Of a stretch of DNA of 28,659 nucleotides, positions 15,581 through 22,327 are shown piece by piece. The notes beneath the pieces are model-generated. The model saw nothing but the letters and a program-made list of their open reading frames with translations. It made no database searches and was not told the origin of the DNA. The DNA comes from Planctomycetota bacterium (GTDB lineage: Bacteria; Planctomycetota; Brocadiia; Brocadiales; Brocadiaceae), in contig JAHFOW010000005.1 of assembly GCA_023261465.1 (NCBI GenBank), forward strand, positions 1 through 28,659, in the 5' to 3' direction. Both the position numbers and the translations under genes were made by a program. Every line of letters begins with the position of its first letter. Position 1 is the first letter of the stretch.

Positions 15581-17122
15581 ATGCCAAATTTTCAGAAAAT
15601 TCTCCATCCGGAAAAATTTAATCTCATACTCTATTATGCCATTACCAGTTTTGTCATCATTGGTTTATTGAGTCTGGCAGTAGGCTGGATATTTCCCCGC
15701 ATGGAGAGCGAGGAACTCGTTAAAAGAAGTGAGAAATATGCGCAGTATTTTATCAACCACCTGAATTATGAAATTTATAAGGATTTCCTTCGCCCTACAC
15801 TCAAAAAAAATAAATACATCGACCTGGAAAACAACCGAGATCAATTAAAAAGACTCGACAAGGTTATCCATGAAAATACGTACGGGCTGAATATAAAAAA
15901 ATTGTATCTCTACGATATGGAAGGCCATATCATATACAGTACCATACCGGAGCACATCGGATTTACCATTGATCGTGGACAGAACGCAAAGTTGGATTCC
16001 GCCATCAGAGGCCATTTTGAATCTGCATTGCGACTTGCCGGTACAACTGATTCAAAAGGCTCTTATGTGGTAGAAACCCTGCTCGAAAGTTATTACCCCT
16101 TTTATGAAATGAAAAAAAATGAGCACAGGGGAAAACAAGTAGGCGTCCTGGAGATATATCAGGATATGTCGGAACTGAAGAAACAAATTGGCAAGGCGCG
16201 GGAAAAAGCTATCATCATGACCGGCTCGGCCATGGGGATTTTATTTCTCTCCCTCTTTCTCATAGTTTTAAAAGCGGCGCGGGTTATTAATACGAGAACG
16301 AACCAGCTCGTTGAAGCCAGAAATACCCTGGAATTGAAGGTTGAAGAAAGAACTCAGGAAATCCGGGGGGCTTATAAAAAACTACAACTCACCCAGCGCA
16401 AGTTAATACAATCTGAAAAACTGGCAAGTATCGGAACACTCGCCACAGGCTTAGCCCATGAGATCAATAATCCGCTGGCCTCCGTGGCAAGTTGCGCAGA
16501 AGGGTTAATAGAACGGCTCAAAACGATGCAGGATTACAAGGGACATCACGATACCAGAGAGGAATTGGAAATATTTCCTGAATATTTGAATATCATCTGC
16601 AATGAGACCTACAGGTGCAAATCCATTATCTCCAATTTGCTTAATTTCTCGCGACAGTCAGAACCCAAATTTGACCGAATCAATATCAATCTTGTTATTC
16701 ACGATACGCTGTCCATTGTGAAACATCAGTTTCAAACAAGATTTCAAGGTGTCCGGCTGAACCTCTCTGAAGACCCGTGTGAAGTAATCGGAGACCCGCA
16801 GCAGCTCAAGCAGGTTTTTCTGAATTTAATTATTAATGCGCTCCATGCAACCGAGGCTGAGGGCGATATATTCATATCAACCGTTATCAAGCAAAAGACC
16901 ATACAAATTATGGTTAAGGATACCGGCGCTGGAATAAAACCTGAACATATCGACAAGATATTTGATCCGTTTTTTACCACAAAACCCACGGGGAAAGGCA
17001 CTGGACTTGGTCTTGCCATATGTTACGGTATTATAGATATCCACAATGGGCGGATCGAAGTTTCGAGTGAAGGCACTGGAAAAGGAGCGACCTTTACGAT
17101 AATATTACCTTTAGTAGCGTAG
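15581..17122 (+). CDS. Membrane sensor histidine kinase (NtrB/ZraS type)
   Basis: This 513-residue inner-membrane kinase has TM1 at about 16-38, a periplasmic sensor region of about 170 residues (40-207), and TM2 at about 210-231. A coiled coil (240-283, EARNTLELKVEERTQEI) links TM2 to the HisKA domain. The phosphoacceptor is His293 in GLAHEINNPLAS. The HATPase has the N-box (FLNLIINALHAT), G1 (VKDTGAGI), F-box (IFDPFFTTK) and G2 (GKGTGLGLAI). The HEINNPL form of the H-box and the 4-box layout match kinases that partner sigma54-dependent regulators. Such a regulator follows 172 nt downstream, so the two probably form a pair. The periplasmic ligand is unknown. No SD is seen before the ATG. Confidence 0.92.
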   Translation: MPNFQKILHPEKFNLILYYAITSFVIIGLLSLAVGWIFPRMESEELVKRSEKYAQYFINHLNYEIYKDFLRPTLKKNKYIDLENNRDQLKRLDKVIHENTYGLNIKKLYLYDMEGHIIYSTIPEHIGFTIDRGQNAKLDSAIRGHFESALRLAGTTDSKGSYVVETLLESYYPFYEMKKNEHRGKQVGVLEIYQDMSELKKQIGKAREKAIIMTGSAMGILFLSLFLIVLKAARVINTRTNQLVEARNTLELKVEERTQEIRGAYKKLQLTQRKLIQSEKLASIGTLATGLAHEINNPLASVASCAEGLIERLKTMQDYKGHHDTREELEIFPEYLNIICNETYRCKSIISNLLNFSRQSEPKFDRININLVIHDTLSIVKHQFQTRFQGVRLNLSEDPCEVIGDPQQLKQVFLNLIINALHATEAEGDIFISTVIKQKTIQIMVKDTGAGIKPEHIDKIFDPFFTTKPTGKGTGLGLAICYGIIDIHNGRIEVSSEGTGKGATFTIILPLVA

Positions 17123-17294
17123 AAAGGTACATACGGAGAATGAAACCATAAGGACACAAAGTAAATGAGCAGGAATTTATGATTTTAAATTTGAGATTTG
17201 GGATTTAATTCCGCGCCTTCAAATCATAATTTCTAAATCATTTTATCGCTCCGGACGCTGTGTTTTTTCTCAACACTTAACAAAACATCTTATC
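17123..17294. repeat. Intergenic spacer with inverted repeat between kinase and regulator
   Basis: Perfect 9-bp arms TTATGATTT (17177-17185) and AAATCATAA (17221-17229) flank a low-complexity AAATTTGAGATTTGGGATTT sequence of a kind common in intergenic repeats. There is no T-run, so terminator activity is doubtful. The segment CATAAGGACACAAAG just before it may be a decayed relative of the ACCGCAGAG...-type repeats elsewhere in the window. Confidence 0.45.
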
Positions 17295-18644
17295 ATGAGC
17301 AAAAAACCCAATATACTTTTTACCGACGATGAAGAAATGCTCCGTACTGTCATGGCGAAGGAACTTGCCCGCATGGGATATAATGTCGCTTGCTGTGGAA
17401 ACGGCTACGATACCCTGAAAACACTGCAGGAGCGGGATTTTGATGTATTAATTGTTGACATGAACATGCCCGTTATGAATGGCATAGAAGTCTTGAAAAG
17501 GGTAAAGGAACTGGAACCTGCCACTGAAGTAATCATCCTCACCGGTCAGGGTACCATTGAAACCGCAGTTCAGGCAATAAAATCCGGTGCTTACGACTAC
17601 CTGACAAAACCGTGCCGACTGAGCGAGCTTGATGCCCTTTTACAAAAGGCGTTGGAAAAACGGCAATTAAGCAGAGAAAACGCTCACCTCAGGCGGTTGG
17701 TAAAAGTTAATCAAAAAATCCCTACCATCGTTGGAAACAGTACAGCAATGAATGCCGTTTACAAAATAATTGACAAGGTTGCGCCCGCGGATTCAACAGT
17801 ACTGATCCAGGGAGAGAGCGGCACGGGAAAAGAACTCGTTGCCCAGATGATTCACCAGCGCAGCGCACGTGCGCTTAAACCTTTTGTAGTAGTAAATTGC
17901 GCCACCCTTCAGGAAACAATTCTGGAAAGCGAACTCTTTGGACATGTAAAAGGTGCATTTACGGGCGCACTGGAATCCCGCATAGGCTTGTGCGAAGCGG
18001 CGGACGGAGGCACCCTGTTTCTGGACGAGATTGGAGAACTGACCGTCAATACTCAGGCAAAACTCCTCCGTGTCGTTCAATCAGGCGAGGTGCGCCGCGT
18101 GGGCGATAATAAGGTAATTACTGTTGATACCCGTATCATTGCAGCAACCCATAAAAACCTGGAACAGGAAGTAAAAAACGGGCGATTCCGCGAAGACCTG
18201 TATTTCCGGCTCAATGTTATTACCCTGTTACTCCCTCCGTTACGAGAAAGGCATGATGACATTCCGCTATTAATTGATCATTTCCTCAAAACCTATTGCA
18301 ACAACAAAAAGAAAAAAACCTTCCTCCCCAATTCAACGGAATGTATGATGCATTATGCCTGGCCTGGAAACGTGCGTGAGTTAGAAAACACCATTGAACG
18401 ATTGGTCGTACTGAGCGAAGAGGACAGCATCAGTATCGAGGATCTGCCCGCGAACATTCGCGGTACATCCTCAATCCCGAATAGTGGAAAGGAATCCGAA
18501 TTGAGTCTTGCAAAAGTCGAAAAGGACTATATTCTCAAGATATTACACGAAAAACAGATGAATAAAACCTTAGCAGCAGAAACCCTTGGTATATCCTTAA
18601 AAACCCTTTACAACAAATTAAAGACATATGCAATTGACGTATAA
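17295..18644 (+). CDS. Sigma54-dependent response regulator (NtrC/ZraR family)
   Basis: This 449-residue transcription activator has three domains. The receiver (1-120) has Asp11, Asp12, phosphoacceptor Asp55 (LIVDMNMP) and Lys105. The AAA+ domain (about 143-310) has Walker A GESGTGKE (173-180), the sigma54-contacting loop GAFTGA (220-225), Walker B LFLDEIGE (241-248) and the R-finger region FREDLYFRLNV. The C-terminal Fis-type HTH is at about 405-449 (NKTLAAETLGISLKTLYNKLK). All key residues are present, so it should be an active phospho-dependent ATPase that opens sigma54 promoters. Its likely partner is the upstream histidine kinase. I could not find a convincing GG-N10-GC sigma54 promoter in the window, so its targets are unknown. 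Confidence 0.95.
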   Translation: MSKKPNILFTDDEEMLRTVMAKELARMGYNVACCGNGYDTLKTLQERDFDVLIVDMNMPVMNGIEVLKRVKELEPATEVIILTGQGTIETAVQAIKSGAYDYLTKPCRLSELDALLQKALEKRQLSRENAHLRRLVKVNQKIPTIVGNSTAMNAVYKIIDKVAPADSTVLIQGESGTGKELVAQMIHQRSARALKPFVVVNCATLQETILESELFGHVKGAFTGALESRIGLCEAADGGTLFLDEIGELTVNTQAKLLRVVQSGEVRRVGDNKVITVDTRIIAATHKNLEQEVKNGRFREDLYFRLNVITLLLPPLRERHDDIPLLIDHFLKTYCNNKKKKTFLPNSTECMMHYAWPGNVRELENTIERLVVLSEEDSISIEDLPANIRGTSSIPNSGKESELSLAKVEKDYILKILHEKQMNKTLAAETLGISLKTLYNKLKTYAIDV

Positions 18645-18788
18645 ATTGCAATATTTACATTACCATTAATACAGGTACCTAAAAAATCAAGGTCTGGTTG
18701 TATTAGTATACACCTTTTTTCTCCATTCATATATGAGAAGCGGGTTGTTTATTTTATCCATACAAACAAATATTTTAAGGGTATTCAC

Positions 18789-18817
18789 TTGACTGATTTA
18801 ACCCCGATAGGTAACAT
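18789..18817 (+). promoter_or_regulatory. Candidate sigma70 promoter for the glycosyltransferase cassette
   Basis: TTGACT (18789-18794) is followed after exactly 17 nt by TAACAT (18812-18817), giving 5/6 and 4/6 matches to consensus. It lies in a 276-nt gap that otherwise shows only AT-rich sequence. It would give a leader of roughly 95 nt before the TTG start at 18921. Confidence 0.5.
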
Positions 18818-18920
18818 ATCTAAATTTACATTCCAAACTAGGGAACTATATTATAAAATTTAACAATATCAAAGATGCGACTGCCCATTTTTTTTATTGA
18901 TTCAAACAAAGTAATGCCAT

Positions 18921-19631
18921 TTGAATAACCCAGATATTTCTCTTGTAATCCCATTATATAATGAGGTCGATAATATAGAACCTCTTGGTCTTTCTATCAT
19001 ACATGCCTTGCAGGGAAAAAGTTATGAGGTGCTCTTTGTCGATGATGGTAGCACTGACGGAAGCGCCGAAAAGTTGAAAGAGTGGTGCGCCCGCCATCCC
19101 GAATTCCACGCAATCCGCTTTCAAAAGAACACCGGACAAACCGCTGCAATGGATGCCGGCTTTAAACATGCGAGAGGCACTTATGTGGTTTCTATGGATG
19201 CAGACCTCCAGAACGACCCTGCCGATATCCCGAAATTGCTGGAAAAGCTAAATAGCTATGATATGGTATGCGGCTGGAGGCAAAAAAGAAATGACCCGTG
19301 GATCAAGCGCATATCATCAAAAGTGGCAAATTACATTAGAAACAGGCTCTCATGGGAAGATATTAAGGACACGGGGTGTTCTCTCAAGGCATACCGAAGG
19401 GAATGTCTCAGGCATATAAAGCTCTATAATGGCATGCATCGCTTTTTGCCCACCCTCTTCAAAATGGAGGGGTTTACGGTTACGGAAATTGTCGTCAATC
19501 ACTATCCGAGAAAATTCGGAAAATCAAAATACGGTATATCCAACAGGGCAATCAGGGCGTTTATAGACCTCCTGGTTGTACGTTGGATGAAAAAGAGAAA
19601 ACTTAACTACGAGGTAATAAAAAATGATTAG
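18921..19631 (+). CDS. Family 2 glycosyltransferase, polyprenyl-phosphate sugar synthase (DPM1-like)
   Basis: This is a 236-residue GT-A fold protein. Motifs: SLVIPLYNEVDNIEPL (4-19), the nucleotide-binding VDDGSTDGS, NTGQTAAMDAGF, the metal-binding VVSMDADLQNDP and a conserved CGWRQKRNDPWIKR loop, followed by DTGCSLKAYRR. It resembles dolichol-phosphate mannose synthase and ArnC/undecaprenyl-phosphate glycosyltransferases. However, it lacks their C-terminal transmembrane helices and ends in a basic segment. It should load a sugar from a nucleotide donor onto polyprenyl phosphate at the inner face of the membrane. Translation appears to begin at a TTG with no SD. The gene overlaps the LAB_N gene by 8 nt and lies in a cassette with a GT-C transferase, which would use the lipid-linked sugar. 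Confidence 0.9.
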   Translation: MNNPDISLVIPLYNEVDNIEPLGLSIIHALQGKSYEVLFVDDGSTDGSAEKLKEWCARHPEFHAIRFQKNTGQTAAMDAGFKHARGTYVVSMDADLQNDPADIPKLLEKLNSYDMVCGWRQKRNDPWIKRISSKVANYIRNRLSWEDIKDTGCSLKAYRRECLRHIKLYNGMHRFLPTLFKMEGFTVTEIVVNHYPRKFGKSKYGISNRAIRAFIDLLVVRWMKKRKLNYEVIKND

Positions 19632-19956
19632 TATACCACATTTCAATCCCTGGGTAATCCTGGGTTTTATTGGACAGACTATGTTCGGATCAAGATTCCT
19701 GGTGCAATGGATTGCCTCAGAAAAACGTGGTGAGAGCGTTATTCCTGAGATATTCTGGTATTTAAGCATGGGAGGCAGCGTTATATTGCTTTCGTATGCA
19801 ATCTATCGTTGTGACCCTGTATTTATTATGGGACAATGTACCGGACTTTTTGTCTATATACGAAATGTTATGCTCATCTATAAAAAGAAAAGGGTATTGG
19901 CCAGGGCAGAAGGCGATAACCTTGAACTACCAAATACAACCGCTAAAGCAGAATAA
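19624..19956 (+). CDS. Small LAB_N-domain membrane protein (lipid-A-disaccharide synthase N-terminal-like)
   Basis: This 110-residue protein has about three transmembrane segments and the LAB_N signature: WVILGFIGQTMFGSRFLVQWIASEKRGESVIPEIFWYLSMGGS (about 9-52), then YAIYRCDPVFIMGQCTGLFVYIRNVMLIYK. In other bacteria this domain is found at the N-terminus of some LpxB proteins or as a stand-alone protein next to polyprenyl-phosphate glycosyltransferases. The catalytic LpxB part is absent, so it is not a lipid A synthase. A GAGGT SD inside the upstream gene lies 8 nt before the ATG, and the two genes overlap by 8 nt, indicating coupling. A role in lipid-sugar flipping or in anchoring the soluble glycosyltransferase is an inference. 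Confidence 0.9.
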   Translation: MISIPHFNPWVILGFIGQTMFGSRFLVQWIASEKRGESVIPEIFWYLSMGGSVILLSYAIYRCDPVFIMGQCTGLFVYIRNVMLIYKKKRVLARAEGDNLELPNTTAKAE

Positions 19957-20007
19957 GGGCTATCCTGGCGCAGCCATGATGCCACCAAATCTACAGTCAA
20001 ATGGAAA

Positions 20008-20069
20008 CAACCCCCTTCATCCCCTTTTATTAAGGGGGATTTCAGGGTATTCTCCCTAACAGGGGGTTG
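20008..20069. repeat. Nested palindromic repeat between LAB_N gene and GT-C gene
   Basis: Outer arms CAACCCCCT (20008-20016) and AGGGGGTTG (20061-20069) are perfect inverted copies. Inside is a second palindrome, ATCCCCTTTTATTAAGGGGGAT (20019-20040, imperfect). No T-run follows on either strand, so this looks like a repeat element and not an intrinsic terminator. It resembles the C/G-block repeats inside the next gene. Confidence 0.65.
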
Positions 20070-20135
20070 AAAAAAACTTGCAATAAAAGAAGTACCATTT
20101 ATCACATTAAAATTCCAGAATATTAAACAACTTCC

Positions 20136-21704
20136 GTGTATTTTCGATATTGGGTAAACATTCTTTTTTTCCTGTGTCTCTTAACGCGTATTTTCTTTAC
20201 CGGCAGATACCTTGACTGTTACGATAGCATAGATTTTGCATTCGGGCTTCACGATTACGACCTTTCCCTGTTTCAACCTCATTTTCCCGGTTATCCCGTA
20301 TACCTGTACATTTCACGGTTATTTTTCCCCTGGTTCAATAATGACGTCCCTTCATTAGTAGCGCCCGGCGTATTGTTTGGCAGTCTCATCGTGTATCCAC
20401 TCTCATTATTCGCCCGGCGACTCTTTTCTGAAAGGGTTGCACTCCTGACAATAATTCTCTATGTGGTCAATCCCCTTTGCTGGTTGCAGGCTGAAAGACC
20501 TGCCTCTGACGTTATGGGGCTTTTCTTTACTATAGCATCTGCATATTTTCTGTATCGTGTAATCGACTCAATGCAGAGAGAAAACCCATCCCCTGCCCCT
20601 CTTGTCAGAGGGGAAACAAAACGCTCACGAATGATTGATATAACAGCCAGAAATAATACCCCCCTTACCCTTCCTGGAAAAGGAAAATACAGGCGGACAT
20701 TATCACAAATTTTTTATTTATTCGCGGGCAGTCTGGTTTTAGGGCTTGGACTTGGGGTGCGGCTTTCTTACTTTCCCTTCATTGCATTATGGATATATGC
20801 CATATATTACCTGGCCGGCAAAAGAATGCGCTATGATTCAAACGTCCTCTTATGTGGGCTGATGGGATTGGCAGTAGGCGTATGTTTATGGTTTCTACCC
20901 CAGATTCATTACACAGGCTGGCGCCCTTTCTGGCGTCACGGTCTTTCCTTTACGCATGGTCACTTCACCGATTGGGGCGGTTCAATAGTTACCCTGGGCG
21001 GCATGGACAGAATTGCGTGTCTTGTAAAATCCCTGTGGGTATATGGCCTGGGGGGATGGTGGTATAATCGCACACCTTTCATGCTTATTCCAGCCACAAT
21101 CATAATAATTTTTTTCCTTTATGGTATAAAAGAACTGCACCTTGATCGCAGATGGCAGATTTTAGGTTTATACGGATTTCCTTATATGCTTTGGATATTT
21201 CTGGGACAGAATGTTGCCAATCCACGGCATATACTGCCTGTCATTCCCATAATCCTCATGATTATCTCACATGGCTTATGTAGGGTATATGAAGAAGGAA
21301 ATAAAAAAATATCACTGTTCCTTACTATAATTTTTGTTATGTGTACATCATTCTCATCGTTTACACTAATTTCACATTATCACAATACAATTCCTGCGCC
21401 ACTCCGGGTTGTCCAATTCGTTGAAAAACAATTTGATAAAAATTCTACGAGAATCTATTGCGGTCAGGAGAAAAGATTTTTCGACTATTATGCGCCCCTC
21501 TTTGATGCGAGGGCTGTACGAAATACATCTGCCCTGTATTTTGACCTTCAATCATCGCTCGATAAACCCCGGCACATCCTCCTGGCGCTCACCCATAAAG
21601 ACGCCAGACAATGGAAATTAACATGTCAGCCAATAATAACGTTTAAGGAAAATCCGTACACCGACAGTACGGATGGGGATGTATGTCTTTTCACCGTTAG
21701 ATAA
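20136..21704 (+). CDS. GT-C membrane glycosyltransferase (GT39/ArnT-like, DUF2723-like)
   Basis: This 522-residue polytopic protein has roughly ten or more hydrophobic segments. The first loop carries the family's acidic catalytic region, CYDSIDFAFGLHDYDLSLFQPHFPGYPVYLYIS (about 28-60), typical of integral-membrane transferases that take sugars from polyprenyl-phosphate donors. LQAERPASDVMGLF (118-130) and a periplasmic C-terminal portion (about 410-522) follow. It starts at a GTG; an in-frame stop lies 12 nt upstream and no SD is obvious. With the upstream GT2 and LAB_N genes it forms a plausible cassette that glycosylates a lipid, glycan or protein on the periplasmic side. Residues about 148-187 are encoded by palindromic repeat DNA and fall in a loop between hydrophobic segments. 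The acceptor is unknown. Confidence 0.82.
   Translation: MYFRYWVNILFFLCLLTRIFFTGRYLDCYDSIDFAFGLHDYDLSLFQPHFPGYPVYLYISRLFFPWFNNDVPSLVAPGVLFGSLIVYPLSLFARRLFSERVALLTIILYVVNPLCWLQAERPASDVMGLFFTIASAYFLYRVIDSMQRENPSPAPLVRGETKRSRMIDITARNNTPLTLPGKGKYRRTLSQIFYLFAGSLVLGLGLGVRLSYFPFIALWIYAIYYLAGKRMRYDSNVLLCGLMGLAVGVCLWFLPQIHYTGWRPFWRHGLSFTHGHFTDWGGSIVTLGGMDRIACLVKSLWVYGLGGWWYNRTPFMLIPATIIIIFFLYGIKELHLDRRWQILGLYGFPYMLWIFLGQNVANPRHILPVIPIILMIISHGLCRVYEEGNKKISLFLTIIFVMCTSFSSFTLISHYHNTIPAPLRVVQFVEKQFDKNSTRIYCGQEKRFFDYYAPLFDARAVRNTSALYFDLQSSLDKPRHILLALTHKDARQWKLTCQPIITFKENPYTDSTDGDVCLFTVR
20581..20692. repeat. Palindromic repeat DNA inserted in frame in the GT-C gene
   Basis: CCCCTCT-TGTC-AGAGGGG (20596-20613) is a perfect 7-bp hairpin. 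A second C-rich/G-poor block CCCCCCTTACCCTTCCTGG (about 20659-20678) follows, ending in AAAAGG. Such blocks are usually intergenic. The encoded segment (NPSPAPLVRGE ... NTPLTLPGKGKYR) has the composition typical of translated palindromic repeats and is flanked by transmembrane sequence on both sides. Confidence 0.6.
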
Positions 21705-21766
21705 GCCCATCCCTGAATCCCCCTCCGCGAAGGTACTTTTTCGCTGGTACAATCTTCAGGATTATT

Positions 21767-22162
21767 TCAGATTTTCAAAAAAATTAAAATGCCGAATGGA
21801 GAACAAAGAAGGTTAAAAGTGGCGACACGTACGCATACATTATTTTCCCGGAAACGCCGCCAATCCGCTATAGCCTTTTGAAACTGGTCGAGGGGGAATC
21901 GGCACGGTTTCCGGTCTTCGTCAAATTCAGCTTCGATACAAACGTCTTTCGGCGATAGAGTAATCGTATGCGCATTCCCCATCTGCTGCTGCCATGTTTT
22001 TGTTTTGCCCGCAAAAATCTCATCGATTATATGGAGGATTTCCTTACAACGGGAAATACTGCACTGGACGTCTGATTCGAGGAAATGCCCCGGAAGTTCG
22101 TACGGGTTTTCACATTTTTGTGTTAACGTCCGTATAATTTTTATCTTTATAGAGAGTAACAA
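21767..22162 (-). CDS. Small hypothetical protein, possibly YacL/UPF0231-like
   Basis: This frame of about 131 residues opens with a TTG (no ATG is available before residue 60), so the start is uncertain. The core looks genuine: CKEILHIIDEIFAGKTKTWQQQMGNAHTITLSPKDVCIEAEFDED followed by PLDQFQKAIADWRRF. A Trp-x-x-x-GN-x-(Y/H)T-hydrophobic-V pattern followed by an acidic helix recalls the small YacL proteins and similar cyanobacterial proteins, whose role is unknown. The last 20 residues (CVRVATFNLLCSPFGILIFLKI) do not fit that pattern and may be an extension caused by decay of the original stop. It is convergent with the GT-C gene and divergent from the haloperoxidase. Function is unknown. Confidence 0.5.
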   Translation of the reverse strand: MLLSIKIKIIRTLTQKCENPYELPGHFLESDVQCSISRCKEILHIIDEIFAGKTKTWQQQMGNAHTITLSPKDVCIEAEFDEDRKPCRFPLDQFQKAIADWRRFRENNVCVRVATFNLLCSPFGILIFLKI

Positions 22163-22219
22163 GTTACTAAGTACTTTGACCTCGATATGATATAAAATTA
22201 AGCAATAGGGTCTTTATAG

Positions 22220-22248
22220 TTGCATTTGTTTGATTTTTATATTAAATA
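22220..22248 (+). promoter_or_regulatory. Weak candidate promoter for the haloperoxidase gene
   Basis: TTGCAT (22220-22225), 17 nt, TAAATA (22243-22248) lies in AT-rich DNA about 80 nt before the start codon. It is the best -35/-10 pair in this gap, but AT-richness makes chance matches likely. Confidence 0.25.
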
Positions 22249-22327
22249 TATAGCTATCTTGCGAGTTGAAGCAATTTTTATTCGTAAGGAATTTATAAAG
22301 ATAAGACTTGTATAAGGAGGATGCGGT

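Noticed and set aside
19624..19956. Full lipid-A-disaccharide synthase (lpxB)
   Set aside because: Only the roughly 100-residue LAB_N membrane domain is present; the catalytic glycosyltransferase domain is missing.
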